From contig CP078104.1 of NCBI GenBank assembly GCA_019203745.1, positions 3,844,001-3,908,000 on the forward strand: DNA of 64,000 nt, read 5' to 3'. The notes below the pieces were generated by a model, which was not told the DNA's origin, did no database searches, and saw only the letters and a program-made list of their open reading frames with translations. Within the stretch, counting starts at the first letter, position 1. Each line of letters starts with the position of its first letter. This DNA comes from Chryseobacterium sp. E1 (lineage in GTDB: Bacteria > Bacteroidota > Bacteroidia > Flavobacteriales > Weeksellaceae). A program made the translations under genes and the position numbers. Shown here in pieces: positions 27,638 to 40,013 of this stretch.

Positions 27638-28252
27638 ATGCCCCTTTACCGAGATTTTTCAGATGACAATGCCACAATCCTTGTTTGGAAGTATGATGAG
27701 AGTGAAGAACTTGATATCAATACATTGCTGGAACCTGAAAATGCAGAAAAGGTAAAAGACTATCATCCGAAAAAACTTCTGGAAGTACTGATGGTACGCA
27801 AGCTGCTGAAAAGCTTAAAACCTCAGTCTAAGATATTATACAGAGAAAGAGAACCTTTTCTTTCTCCTCAGGATGCCGAAATTTCCATTACCCATTCTTT
27901 TCCGTTTGCAGCCATTGCTATTTCTAAAAATAAAATAGGAATAGACGTTGAAAAATTTAATCCTAAGATCTTAAGGGTGATTGATAAGTTCACCTATGAA
28001 AATGAACGGGGTTTCATTCCTGAAGATAAAGCCGATACTTTCTATACCATTATCTGGAGTGTAAAGGAAAGTATGTACAAGATCCACCATTCAAAATACT
28101 GGTCTTTAAAGAAAAATTATGAGGTGAAGCCGTTTGAGCTTAAACATCTGCATAAGATCAGTTGCCGTGTGTATGATGATCAGTTTTCAGATGAGTTAAA
28201 GGCCAGAGTAGAATTTTTTGATGACTACTGCTTTACGATTGTGGAGGAGTAG
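27638..28252 (+). CDS. 4'-Phosphopantetheinyl transferase superfamily protein
   Basis: Intact, 204 residues. It carries the Sfp-type signature: ISITHSFPFAAIAISKNKIG followed by IDVEKFNPKILRVIDKF (the Mg-binding Asp in GIDVE) and SVKESMYKIHHSKYW (W-x-x-K-E-x-x-x-K). Such enzymes load the phosphopantetheine arm of CoA onto carrier proteins. Sequence detail suggests the Flavobacteriia acyl carrier or aryl polyene type rather than a known NRPS partner, and no synthase is in the window. The 3' end overlaps the FUSC gene on the other strand by 20 bases. Confidence 0.9.
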   Translation: MPLYRDFSDDNATILVWKYDESEELDINTLLEPENAEKVKDYHPKKLLEVLMVRKLLKSLKPQSKILYREREPFLSPQDAEISITHSFPFAAIAISKNKIGIDVEKFNPKILRVIDKFTYENERGFIPEDKADTFYTIIWSVKESMYKIHHSKYWSLKKNYEVKPFELKHLHKISCRVYDDQFSDELKARVEFFDDYCFTIVEE

Positions 28253-30495
28253 CGTGTTTTTCACTCCTGTATTTCTCAATCACTTTTCGCTGTTCTTTGG
28301 CAACATCATAGATCAGCTCCAGGATATCATGGATATTCTTAAGCTCAGTCAGATGTGATATTTTATCCGGATCTCTCCTGTCTACAATTTCATTTTCCTC
28401 AATCTCGGTTTTCCTTTTCAGAAGCATATCTTCAATGGAAGAATCTTCAGGTTCCAGGCGGCTTTCCATCTTTAATGTTTCGGTCACATCATTGCCGTTC
28501 AGAAGGGTAGAGGTCTGCTGCATTTCTGCTTCAATTTTTCTGCTCCAGCTTTCGGCATCTATTTCAGGATACTGCTCGTTGTTTTTGGCATATTGTGAAA
28601 GTGAAGCGGTGTAGGCTGTCACAAGGTGGGATGTAGCTACAAACTGATGTACCACCTCCAGTTTTTTCTGTTGGTTTTTAGGATCAGAGATCATCCGCTG
28701 GAAATTATCGGAGAGATTGGCCAGTGAAATAATTGCATTTTTTCTTTTCACCTTGTAGTCCTCAATGTCAAAACTCCCTTGTAAGAATTTAGAAATTACA
28801 CTCTGGAAATAAATAAGATTATCTGCTGCAGATTTCTTCATCAGATCCAGATTCTGGGTATGTTCCCAAACAGGTAATACAATATAGGAAACAGCAAAAG
28901 CGATGATTCCGGCAATAGCGGTATCCAGCACTCTGTCTTTAAAAATAATATTAACTTTTCCGGGATTCAGGAAATTGAAACTCAGGAAAACATAGATCGT
29001 CATAAATAATACGGCCCAGAAGTACCTTCCTTTCAGAAAACTGAAGCACATGATCATACTGATCAGAAGGATGGCAAACAGAACACCATTGATGTGTACG
29101 AAATGCAGAATAATATAGGCTATGGTTGCGCCGGTAATGGTTCCATAGAGACGAAGCAGATTCCGCTGTTTGGTGATGGAGTAGGCCGGTTTGAGAATAG
29201 CCGTGATGGTGATCAGTATCCAATACGTATGGCCCAGCCCAAGAAAATCAAACATGGAGAAAAGATAGCCCAGCAGCAAAGCAGTGGTAATTCTTATCGC
29301 ATGGCGGAAATGAGAAGAGGATAATGAAATATTATTCCTTAAAACTTTTGAATTAAGTTTAGGTTCATTCGGCATGAACTTTTAAGGTCTAATCCGGTAG
29401 ATAAACTTTTGGCAAGCTTTACGTCCTGGGAAAAGACTTTATAGATTTCGTTGATCTCTTTGGTAATTTCGTTGATGCGCATCAGGATCTGGCGCAGAAC
29501 CATGAAGTTTTCCAGACTGTCCGGAGACAGCTGCTTATTTCTGAGTTCGAAATAATTATAATTGAGATTCTTTAATTCAAGTTCAAGATTAAACATTGGC
29601 TTTGCTCTCGTTCCACTTTGAAGAGCGATTCCGATATTGGTAATTTCCTCGGCCAGAAGATTAAGATAATCATGAATGTTGACCAGGATCATGCTTTCTT
29701 CGAAGCTTTGCTGGAGTTTCTGGTAATCACTTTCAGAGGTCATCAGCTTCTCATGAAGGTCCATGGAATTCAGGAACATCAGCATCAGCAAACGGCTGGT
29801 GGTTGTGGATTCATTGACGATGGTCCTTGTTTTGAAAACGGTTTCTCTGGTATCTTCCTGAAGGTTTTTATTTCGATCTGCTTGGCAATAACCTGTGTGG
29901 TCAGTTTATCAAAATCAGGATTCTTCTGGTAATAGTTGGCCTTGATCTTTAAAAACTCGGCCAGCTGAAGATAATTTTCTCCGATCATCTGTCCGGCGAG
30001 TTTATAAGGCCGTATGGTAGTTACCACAAGGAAGATCAGCAAAAACCAGATGCATCCGCTGGCAAAGATAAGTAAGCTTTTTAAAATATTGCTTCCCGTA
30101 AGATGTCCGTCAATAAAGATAGCCAGTACTACGAGTGATAATGAACCTACAGCTGCCAACCGCTGACCGTAAACCCCGATCAGGGAGAAAAACATACCGA
30201 ATACAATGATCTCAAGAAGTACAAGAATCTTAAAATTCATGACAAGACTCGCAATGAGTGCTACGAAAACAAAACAGCAAATTGCAAAGGCAAGGGCATT
30301 TCTTCTTCGGATAAAAGGACCCGGCTGGTCAGTAAGTGCAACAAAGCTGGTACCTAGAGGAAAAAGAAAATATTCTTTCAGAATTCCGAAGTGGGCGAGG
30401 ACTAAACAAGGCAGAACAGTAGCTAATGTAATCCTGATTGCAGAATATACATATTGACTGGTTACAAATTTTTTGAGTTCCGCCGAATAGTTCAT
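28233..30495 (-). CDS. FUSC family (YccS/YhfK-like) membrane protein (two frameshifts)
   Basis: 754 residues after repair. Two sets of five to six hydrophobic helices flank a large cytoplasmic part, the fusaric acid resistance (FUSC/YccS) layout. The N-terminal membrane half has ITLATVLPCLVLAHFGILKE and GTSFVALTDQPGPFIRRRNA; the second has ATALLLGYLFSMFDFLGLG, YWILITITAILKPAYSIT and RNLLRLYGTITGATIAYIIL. Members act in efflux of aromatic acids or in aromatic carboxylic acid stress. Two A bases are missing, near 29868 and 29381. The start lies four bases after a TATTTTTG box, so the mRNA may be leaderless. Confidence 0.88.
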
Positions 30496-30499
30496 ACTA

Positions 30500-30507
30500 C
30501 AAAAATA
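30500..30507 (-). promoter_or_regulatory. -7 box of the FUSC gene, probably leaderless
   Basis: TATTTTTG on the minus strand, only four bases (TAGT) before the ATG at 30495. At the expected -33 position the sequence is TTTTCTT, without an exact TTTG. Confidence 0.5.
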
Positions 30508-30669
30508 GCTATAGAATTTAAGAAAATCGCCATAAAAAAGAGACTTTTGTAAACTTAAATATTATATTTTTTAATAATTGATGAGAGAAAGGCTCAAAAC
30601 AATTTTTAACAGAATTCTGTTCAGTTTTGAGCGGAGAATTCTTAATTTCGTTTTTAAATTATTAAATCT

Positions 30670-31424
30670 ATGAGAATCAGTGTTAAAAGTATGATTGTTA
30701 TTTTGTTTTCTTTCATTGTCATCAGCTGTAATTTACAGAATAAAGATAGCTTTAAGGCAAAAGAAGTTTATAAATCCGGAAGTCTGATCATTACTCAGGT
30801 TTCTGAAAATGCTTTTATTCATACCTCATTTAAGCAAACCAATGATTTCGGAAATGTTCCTGCAACGGATTGGTAGTGAGAAATAATGATGAAACAGTTG
30901 TTTTTGATACACCCACTAATGATAAAGGAGCAGAAGAGCTCATCAAATGGATTAATGAAAACTTCATTCTAAAATTAATGCTGTGGTCACAACCCATTTT
31001 CATGATGACAGTTTGGGGGACTGCAGGCTTTTCATAACAAAAAAATACCTTCTTACGCTTATTCCGGAACCATAGCCCTGGCTAAAGAAAATAATTTTAC
31101 AGTACCTGAAAACAGCTTTAATGATTCTGTTGTTTTAAAAGTTGGCCATCAGGAAACGATTACAAAATTTTTCGGAGAAGGTCATACCAAAGATAATGTG
31201 GTTGGCTACTTTCCGTCTGAACATATATTATTTGGAGGATGTCTTTTAAAAGAACTTGAAGCCGGTAAAGGGTATTTGGGTGATGCCAATGTTTCAGCAT
31301 GGTCCAATACTGTGGAACAGGTGAAAAGGAATATCCGGATGTAAAAATAGTTGTTCCGGGACATGGTGAATATGGAGATGGAAAATTGCTGGACTATACG
31401 ATTCAGCTTTTTAAAAAGAAATAG
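30670..31424 (+). CDS. Subclass B1 metallo-beta-lactamase (four frameshifts)
   Basis: 252 residues after repair; the start MRISVKSMIVILFSFIVISC is a signal peptide with a lipobox-like ISC, so it may be a membrane-bound lipoprotein. All six B1 zinc ligands are present: HFHDD (His116, His118, Asp120), GHT in GEGHTKDNVVGYFPSE (His196), GGC in LFGGCLLKELEAG (Cys221) and GHG in VVPGHGEYGDG (His263). Four single bases are lost: T near 30861, T near 30966, G near 31018 and A near 31326. It should hydrolyse penicillins, cephalosporins and carbapenems if expressed. It differs clearly from BlaB, CGB and IND by eye, for example DDSLGG where BlaB has DDRAGG. Confidence 0.9.
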
Positions 31425-31514
31425 TCAAAATGTGGACTTCTCAAAGCAAAAAGTGAATGATAACCGTACCTGTAATAATTGTCGAGACAAGCGGATTGAC
31501 GGTTGACGATTCAT

Positions 31515-31550
31515 AAAAAAAGCCTCATTACATAAGGATGAGGCTTTTTT
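31515..31550. terminator. Bidirectional terminator between the beta-lactamase gene and porV
   Basis: AAAAAAGCCTCAT (31515-31527) pairs with ATGAGGCTTTTTT (31538-31550). The A and T runs let it serve both convergent genes. Confidence 0.9.
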
Positions 31551-31568
31551 GTATAATTTTTTTGTTGC

Positions 31569-32731
31569 TTAACGCTCGTTGTTGGATGTTTCTTCTCCGA
31601 TGTTCCAGGTAAGACCGAAACGAAGGGTATTATCCAAAGCACTGTTGATTTTAGACATATTGATCAGGTAAGAAAGATCCAGTCCGAAAGAACGGTATCT
31701 TAAGCCTACACCCGCTGTTGCAAACTGTCTTGCTCCCTGCTCCTCACTTTCATGGAAGTAACCACCTCTTACGGAGAAAGCATTGTCATATGAATATTCC
31801 AAAGCACCACTGTACATGATACTGTTTTTGTTTTTGAAAGATTTTCCGATACCGGCCATAGGACCTACGTTTGGAATTTCGTACCTAGGCTGTCTTGTAT
31901 TCGGGTCTATTCCTACATATTCAGATCCCGGAACCAGAAGTTTTGATCCTTCCACAGAGATTCCGATTCTGTTCATATCATCCAGGAACATATCATATCC
32001 AACCCCTAATCTTGCCATTGTAGGAAGATAAGATCTTGATTCTTCATTTCCTGTATAGTCAAGCTTCGGACCTAAGTTTTGAACTGCCAAACCTGCATTT
32101 ACTCTACCGTCATATCCTCCGAAACTTGAGAATCTTGGAGAAGTATAGTATCCTGAAATATCTACAGCAAAACTATTGGCTGCCTTAAGCGTAGTATCTG
32201 TGTTGAATCCTCCGGCTAAGTCTGAACGGATGAATCTACCGGTAACAGCTCCTGAGAAAGAATCAGAAAGTTTCAATGCATAAGCCACGTCGATAGAGAA
32301 TTCATTTGGTTTTGATGTACCCATTGAAGCGATCTCTGTACCTACCAATTGTGTCAGGTCAACCTGTCCCATATTGAAGTAATAGATACTTGCAGAAATG
32401 GTAGATCTCTCTTCCTGCCCCAGAAACTTATGGAACGATGCATATAATAAGAATACATCATTGGTAAGTTTTCCCATATAAGGCGTATAGTTAAGACCTA
32501 CGGAAGAACTTGTTCTGCTAAAAGGATATTTAGCCGCATTCCAGAATTGTGAAAATGCATCTGGAGAGGTTACCACCCCTGGTCTCCCATACCTCCTGAT
32601 CTTGCATCAGGTGCAATTCTCAGGAAAGGAGCTCCGGTAAGTACTGGGTTTACTTTACCTAAATCTTGCGAATAGCCTAAAAAACCAGCACTCAAACCAA
32701 ATCCTAAAAGCAGTTTAGTAGTTAAATTCAT
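31569..32731 (-). CDS. porV: Type IX secretion outer membrane protein PorV (one frameshift)
   Basis: 387 residues after repair. After MNLTTKLLLGFGLSAGFLGY (signal peptide) comes the PorV start QDLGKVNPVLTGAPFLRIAP and DARSGGMGDQGVVTSPDAFS, then a 14-strand type beta-barrel (NAAKYPFSRTSSSVGLNYTP, ending FGLTWNIG). PorV is the outer membrane shuttle that carries T9SS cargo to the PorU sortase. A G is missing near 32573 (minus strand CAGGGGTGG, repaired to GDQGVVT). It lies downstream of porU on the same strand, 60 bases away, the usual order in Flavobacteriia. Confidence 0.95.
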
Positions 32732-32791
32732 ATGTTGTCTTTTATATATTATCAGTTTTTTATTAATTTTATTATCTATGTCTTATTTAAA

Positions 32792-35700
32792 TTATTTCAA
32801 AAGTACCATTTTTTCTACAGCTGTGGCACTTCCTTTGCATTTTTCTTGGTTTTGACTTTTTGCAAATATCTTAAAAATATACGTACCTTTTGCAACTGTA
32901 GACCCAAAATCGTCTCTTCCATCCCATTCTATTGCCTGACGAGGGGTTCTGAAGCCCTGTAGGAACGGTTCTGCAACCACCGGCTGAGATAAAGTTCTTA
33001 CCAATCTTCCGGTAATGGTGTAGATTTGTACATTCACATCCAGGATATCATCACAGTTATGCTCAAACTGAATATACGTTTTATTGGTAAACGGATTAGG
33101 CCAGTTCAGCGGACGGTTGATGGTCAGATGCTGATCGGATTCATCCTTAACTTCAAAGTTTAACGTAGCAGTTGACGAATTATTGTTTATATCCCAAACT
33201 TTAAATGTTAGCTGATGCTGCCCGATCGCAAGGTTTTTGAAAGGATAGGTTACATTTCCTTTCTGATAGTCGGCAAGACTTGGGTTCAGACATCCGTTTC
33301 CTTCTCCCGGAGCATAGAAATCATTTAAGATCACTGTATTGATGATCTGGCCATCCAGATAGACTGTAATATCATGACCAATTCCAGATCCTGTAGAGTT
33401 AATTCCCGTGTCATCCGTAAGACAGGCAAGAAGCATTGGGTTCTGATTGGTAATTCCGCCATCTGCAAAGTTGGTGTTGTTCATATACAGCTTTACTTTT
33501 GGTGGCTGATTATCATTGATTCCGTTAGGGTTAAGATCTCCTACCTGTACAGCCTGGTTGTTGAAGACATCCATAGACTTATTATCCGCATACCCTAATA
33601 TCCTTCCTTCACCCACAGCATAGTTGATGTCTTTAGGAACATAGAACTCTGCCGTGAATACTCCGTTTACAGCGGTTCCTGCTGCTTTTACGATTGGGCT
33701 TCCTTCTTCCGTATACTCTAATACCGGGGTAAGAACTCCAATATTGTTCAATGTTTTTTTATTTAATCTTTTGTCAAAGATATTGATGGCAACTTTTCCG
33801 TTGAAGGTATTGTTCAGGGTACCGTCAGCTTTGTTGATGTGTCCTTTTACCTTTACAAAGTCCAGACCTCTGATGAGTCCCGGAACCGGTGTTTCAATAT
33901 TATCAATAACCAAAAGTCTCTGAGGTCTGCTCAGTTTCATGGCAGGGTCACCCAGGAAGTTTACCTTCAGGTGGTTGTTGTTCGGCCCTTTCTGCTTCTT
34001 TGCAATTAAATGAGCGTTTCCTAAAGAATTGAAATCATCATTGGTTAATTTAAAAATATTCCGTAAAAGTATTGGTGAAATCACGTCCGTAATCTACCCC
34101 AATGGCACGGCTGGAAGTGATCATGGCAGAAGCACTCTCCTGTTTTAGTTTGATAAACTGTTCTCCTACAGAATTGGTTCCCGGTTCATCCCACAACGTA
34201 AACTCACAGGTAATGGTAGAAACAAACGGAAACCTGCTGTATATACTGGAAAAATTGTGGGCATTTTGCACCTCCGTACTGGTTAATATTCTTTCCTGAG
34301 CCCAGCCATTGATTCCTCCGTGTCCGAAATAGAATAAATATAAACTGTTTCCTATGGCATTGGAAATGGCCTGGGTAACCTGTGGAAACCTAAGACCTGC
34401 TGACGTACTTTGAGCAGCAAAGGCATCCATATAGAGTTTTTTTACATTATATTCCTTAAGCTCCTGCTGACCGGGTTGTTCAAATATACCAGCAAGAGAA
34501 GTATTCATAACGTTATGGAATGGAGATCCTCCTTCGTTGTTATCATCCACTACAAAATCAACGCATACGCCATTCCCCGAAAGGGCTCGACTGTCCCGGC
34601 AGAGAGTTGTAATATGCCAGTGTTTTGTTGATCATATCTCCTGCCTCAGATGCATTAGTTGCCGGAATTCTTCCTACAGGGATATCAGGCAGATTGTTTT
34701 CAATCAAAAGATTGTTCTGGGGCTGGGTCATTACGATATAATCATCGGTAACAAATGACGATACCACATCGGAAGACTGCTCACTCTGATAGCTGGAAAC
34801 AATATTATTATTGTTGGATATCCTGTTTTTATAATCAAATGAAGTATCCCCGAGGATAAATACATACTTTAGTCTTCCGCCTGCATTCAGCCTGGTAACA
34901 AAATCCCTTACAGCAGTAAGGTCTTTACTTCCGCTCCCGAATTCTTCATAAACTTTATTGACGTCTACAATCTCTACCTTATAATTATTGGCTGTCTGGT
35001 GATAATTGGCCAGTCTCTGTGCCTGTCCCATCAGTTCAGGTACCGTAAGGATCAGATAATCCACATTCTGTAATGCAGAAAGGTTCTGGTTGCCTATTCT
35101 TCCTACAAACTGCGGGCTATAGGCAGCATCAGCACGAAAAGCCACAAATTCATTATTAAAGTTCGGGTCAGAAGCAGTATAAGCGAAGTTAAAAGATCCT
35201 GCTCCTCCTTTATTCACCCTTCTGTTGGCATTGGTAATATCGGTAACATCCCATACCTGTTCCATGGCTGTCGCATTGGAAATGCTGAAACCATAGTCTG
35301 CATTACTCCCGCTCTCAATGGAAAAGTCCCTGAAATTCATCTGAGAACCATTGAAGGTAAGATTTTCTTTGTACTGCAGTTCAATATAATCGAAATAAAA
35401 ATTCCCGTTAGGATTTTTAGTGATGTTAGGATTATAGTTGACTGTAATCTGGTTTCCGGTAAGATTAGAGATTGTCCGCTATATAATAAAGGATAAAAAT
35501 TATACTGAATACCTCCTGAGTCAGGTGGAACATCTTTTGTGGCAGGAGCTGAGTTGTTGATTTTAAAATCAATACTGTTCTGCTGTGACTGGTATCCTAT
35601 GACCTGCGTTCTGTATCTTATAACATCGTTGGCCTGAATAGGGAGTTGGTAGTAACTGTAATATCTTTTACATTGTTGAAAGGTGTTCCCTCAACCCATG

Positions 35701-36681
35701 TTCTCCCTACTTTTACAAGGTTTTTCTCATCTTTATTGATCACAAAATAGTTATCATATCTCGTGATCAGCTGAGGAGGCAGATTTCCATCTATGGTCTG
35801 TACTCTTTTTCCCGCACCTTTATCAAAGTTGATATAGTAATAGGAAAAATCTTCATATATATTCTTTACGTTATTACTTCGCTCGAAAAATCTTGTGTCT
35901 CTTCTTTTAAAGCCGTTTCCATTATTGGTGTCATAAAGGTTATAGCCATCAGGTCCCTGTGCATAGAAAAGAGCATAGTCATTATCATTCCATACCCCGT
36001 CATCTTCACCTACCACCTGAATAGCATTTTCCTGCAGGGCGCTGTATCTGGTATCCTGGTTAAATTCAGGAAGCATAACTCCTCCGTTTCCGTAGATTCT
36101 GAAATTTCTGGGATTCACAGAAGCAGGGTTGATCCCGTTATCCTTTAAAAACTGAGTCGTAATTTTGAATACTCCTGACTTGTCAACTCTTATCTTATAA
36201 AAATTTCCGCTGGAAAGCGGGTTTACGGTAGTTCCTATTTTGTTTGCCCCACCTGACTTAGTAAGTGGAAGAGAACCTTCAGTAACATTGAATGATGATA
36301 ATCTCTGAATACGGCCCTTTACATTTTTAAATAATGCAACACTGATGCTGGCATAGGTTTCTCCTTCCAATGTATAATATGAAACATCTGCCACATCATA
36401 ATCAGGAAGACTTCCTCTGTCAAGTTCAAATAAATCCTTATTGGAAACATTTTCCCAGGAAAGGTCAGAAATTTTCAGCTGCTTTTCTCCTATTTTTTGC
36501 TTAGTTACTATAAAAACATTATTTTGGCTGTAAGAAAACCTTCATTTTTGAAAATGGGAAGATTAATTTTTGTGTCACCAAAATCCTGAATTTTAGAACC
36601 ATTCCATTCTATGGTGTTTCTTTGGGCGTAAAGTGTTGATGCAAAAGCGATTAAAGATAAAAGCGTGATTTTTCGTTTCAT
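32792..36681 (-). CDS. porU: Type IX secretion system sortase PorU (about seven missing bases)
   Basis: About 1298 residues after repair, typical of PorU. MKRKITLLSLIAFASTLYA is a signal peptide. The C25 gingipain-like catalytic words are LYLFYFGHGGINGW (His) and FVSTITCEFTLWDEP (Cys). The C-terminal FlgD-like/CTD part has RPLNWPNPFTNKTYIQFEHN and VNVQIYTITGRLVRTL. PorU removes the C-terminal signal of cargo proteins and attaches them to the cell surface. Breaks lie near 36534, 35635-35460, 34551-34560 and 34060; most are homopolymer losses, one is a missing GT-type pair near 34550. porV follows on the same strand, gldJ lies divergent. Confidence 0.94.
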
Positions 36682-36845
36682 GTTTACTATTGAAATTGCT
36701 AAATTACAAAATAAATGAAAATTTTAGAATTAAATTGTAATACAATAAAATTAATTTGTTATCGTTTTTCAAAAAAATCAAATCTTTATTTGATTTATTG
36801 AATAATTTATTTTTCTTTGTACTCTTGAAAATATTTATATCGACT

Positions 36846-38444
36846 ATGAAAAAACTAAAGTTGTTTTCATTAATAGCATTAAGTTCTACACTTGCATTAA
36901 CCAGCTGTGGCGGATCAGGGACCAGCAAAGGTGGCGGTACCAAAAAATTTGTCAGTAAAACAGGTTGGAAACCAAACGAAAAACAGGGTTGGTTTTTTGC
37001 AGGAAAGCAACAGAAGCAGAAGGGTTGGCCGGGAATGGTATATGTAGAAGGTGGAACTTTTACAATGGGATTAGTGAAAGATGATGTTATGCACGATTGG
37101 AATAACACACCTCGCAGAATGCAGGTAAGTTCATTCTTTATCGGAGAAACTGAGATTACTAACTATGAATACCGCGAATACCTTACATGGTTGAAGTATG
37201 TATTCCCACCAAGTGACCCAAGCTTTAAGGAAATCTATAACGGCGCCTTACCGGATACCTTATTATGGGACAACAAATTAGCTAGAAACGATTATCAAGA
37301 AACGTATCTGCGTTCTCCGGAGTTCGATTACTATCCGGTAGTAGGAGTTTCCTGGACTCAGGCTAACAGATATTGTGAATGGCTTACAGACAGAGCAAAT
37401 GAAAAGCTTTAATGCAGGCCGGTGTTATTGCCAAGGATTTATACATCAATGAATCCAATAACCAGGGTGGTACTGCTTTCAATATGGATAAATTCAAATC
37501 GAATGATCCTGAAATGCAAGGGTACATCAATGAAAAAGAATGCAGCAGAAAGCAGGTATGAAAACTACTAACCAGAGATTACTGGCTGCAAACAGAGCTC
37601 CTAATGCTTCAATGGTAATGAAGTTCAGACTTCCTACTGAAGTAGAATGGGAATATGCTGCTCTTGGTATGGCTAAGAACAGAGAATACAACCAATACCT
37701 TGGTAAAAAACCTGAAATCGAAAGATTAAGAGGTACCAAAGGAAGAGACAGAGGAATGTTCCTTGAAAACTTTAAAATGGGTAAAGGTGACTATTCAGGT
37801 ATCGCAGGATGGAAAAACGACGGTTCTGCACAGACTTCTGATGTAAGACAATATCCATCTAACGATTTAGGTATATATGGTATGTACGGTAACGTTGCAG
37901 AATGGACTGCCGATGTATACAGACCAATCATCGATGAAGACTTCAACGACTTCAATTACTACAGAGGAAATATGCCTCAGGCTATTGTAAGAAACGGTGA
38001 CGGAACTTACAAAATGATTGACGAAGGAACCATCAAGTATGATACACTTGCTGACGGAAGATTAGTATACAAAGGACTTCCGGGACAATTCGAAAGAGAA
38101 ACTATTGCTGACTACAGAAACTACAGAGATGGTGACAGACAGTCTTCTTTAGAGTATTACAGAGCTTCAGATTCTGCTGCAGGATATGATATGTATAATG
38201 CACCGAAGAAAAGCTTCATCGTAGATGCCGGCGGTAGAGTAAAAATGCAAAAGACACCAAAGAAAGAACATCCGGAATTTCTAACGACGTTAGAGTAGTA
38301 AAAGGAGGTTCTTGGCAGGATACGGCTTACTGGCTGGATCCGGGACAGAGAAGATATAAAAATCAAGGTAAAGCTTATGGTTGGATCGGATTCCGTGTTG
38401 CACAGGATGCAAGAGCCAGCGATAAGAGTAGAACTAGAAGATAA
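36846..38444 (+). CDS. gldJ: Gliding motility lipoprotein GldJ (three frameshifts)
   Basis: 533 residues after repair. MKKLKLFSLIALSSTLALTS with Cys next is a lipoprotein signal. A formylglycine-generating enzyme-like (SUMF1) domain follows: GMVYVEGGTFTMGLVKDDV, ETEITNYEYREYL, VGVSWTQANRYCEWLTDRAN, RLPTEVEWEYAALG, GNVAEWTADVY and GGSWQDTAYWLDP. GldJ is needed for gliding and, through GldK, for the T9SS of Flavobacteria. Three A bases are missing, near 37407, 37539 and 38277. A long strong terminator follows the stop. It is divergent from porU-porV, a conserved neighbourhood. Confidence 0.95.
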
Positions 38445-38463
38445 TATTTATCAGAAAATACTT

Positions 38464-38498
38464 AAAAAAACCTTCCGGATTTCCGGAAGGTTTTTTTA
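38464..38498 (+). terminator. Terminator after gldJ
   Basis: AAAAAAACCTTCCGGA (38464-38479) pairs with TCCGGAAGGTTTTTTT (38482-38498), a strong hairpin with a T run. Confidence 0.92.
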
Positions 38499-38596
38499 TT
38501 TTTGAACCTTGAAACCGCTTGGGCTGAAAAATCTCAAAAACTCATACAGATTTGGCAATGGCCTGTGATTTCTTTTAAAAAAATATATATTTCCAC

Positions 38597-39866
38597 ATGA
38601 ATATAGAACAGTTTTATCCTTTGTTTCTGCAGGCTTCTAAAGTAACCATCGACAGCAGAAAAATTGCAGAAAATGATATTTTCTTTGCCTTTTCAGGTGA
38701 TAACTTCAATGCGGCAACTTTGGCTGAAAAAGCCATAGATGATGGAGCCTTAGCGGTAATCGTTGAGCAGCAGGAGTTTGAAAACAGGGATAAAAATATT
38801 TTCTATGTTCCTTCTACGCTTGAGTTCTTGCAGCAGCTCTCCATTTATCACAGAAACCAACTTGATATTCCTGTTATTGGCCTTACGGGAAGTAATGGAA
38901 AAACAACTACCAAAGAGCTGATCCATGCAGTACTTTCAGAAAAATTCAATGTGCAGTATACCTACGGAAACCTGAATAACCATATCGGAGTACCGCTCAC
39001 CATTCTTTCTGTTAAACCTGAACATGAAATGGCAGTGATTGAAATGGGAGCCAACCATCAGAAGGAGATCGAATTTCTGTGTACAATTTCCAGGCCTGAT
39101 TTCGGATATATCACTAACTTTGGTAAGGCACATCTGGAAGGTTTTGGAGGTTTCGAGGAGTGATCAAAGGGAAATCGGAGTTATATGACTATCTTAAAAA
39201 TAATCATAAGACTATCGTGATCAATGAAAATGATCCTATCCAGATGGAAAAAACAGAAAACTATTCACCTGTCCTTACTTTTGGAAAAGAAGGTTCAGAT
39301 TATAATTTTGAAGCATTCTCAGAAGAGCATTTTGTAGGGTTAAACTATGAAGGAGCAAAAGCAGTATCAAAACTGACCGGAGAATATAACTTTACCAACC
39401 TTTGTGCAGCTGCAAGTCTGGGACTTCATTTTGGAATCAGCTTTGAAAAGGTAAAACATGCGATTGAACAATACACTCCAACGAATATGCGTTCGCAGGT
39501 TGTAAAAAAGAAGGCAGAACATTGGTACTTGATACTTATAATGCAAACCCAAGTTCAATGACAGCTTCACTGCATAACTTTATCACTTTTGAAGGCCGAA
39601 AAACCATTATTATTGGGGATATGCTTGAACTGGGTGAGGAAAGTGAAAAAGAGCATAAGAACATCTTAAAACTTGCACAGGACTTGAATTTTAATGAAAT
39701 CATTACAGTTGGGAAACATTTTAAAGCGGTAAATTCTTCAGTGCTTGCTTTTGAAAATACAGCTGAGCTGGCAGAATATCTGAAACAACATACAATACAG
39801 TCTGAAAATATCCTATTAAAAGGGTCAAGAGGAATTGCTCTTGAAAAAGTAATTGAGTTTATTTAA
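38597..39866 (+). CDS. murF: UDP-N-acetylmuramoyl-tripeptide--D-alanyl-D-alanine ligase MurF (two frameshifts)
   Basis: 423 residues after repair. MurF adds D-Ala-D-Ala to the UDP-muramyl tripeptide in the cytoplasm. The P-loop VIGLTGSNGKTTTKELIHAV is at about residue 93, EMGANHQKEIEFL and ITNFGKAHLEGFGG follow, and the C-terminal domain has TLVLDTYNANPSSMTASLH and ILLKGSRGIALEKV. A G is missing near 39158 (TTCGAGGAGTG, repaired to FEGVIKGKSE) and an A near 39512 (GTAAAAAAGAAGG, repaired to VVKKEGRTLVLD). An essential gene, so these breaks argue for read errors. Confidence 0.95.
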
Positions 39867-40007
39867 GGCTAAGGAAGCCGGGAGCAGGAAAAAGGGAAGC
39901 CTTTTAAAAGAAGAATCCTTTTTTATTCAGCAAATAGTTTGTTAGAATGATCATGAGAAGTTAGCCGTCGGGTATAACTTCCATCTTCATTCTTCCATCT
40001 TCCAGCC
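39867..40007. repeat. Intergenic inverted repeat, copy C
   Basis: The left arm is GGCTAAGGAAGCCGGGAGCA followed by GGAAAAAGGGAAGC (39867-39900). The right arm contains AACTTCCATCTTCATTCTTC and CATCTTCCAGCC (39977-40007). The arms are diverged reverse complements. It sits between the convergent genes murF and Nudix. Confidence 0.6.
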
Positions 40008-40013
40008 CAAAAA

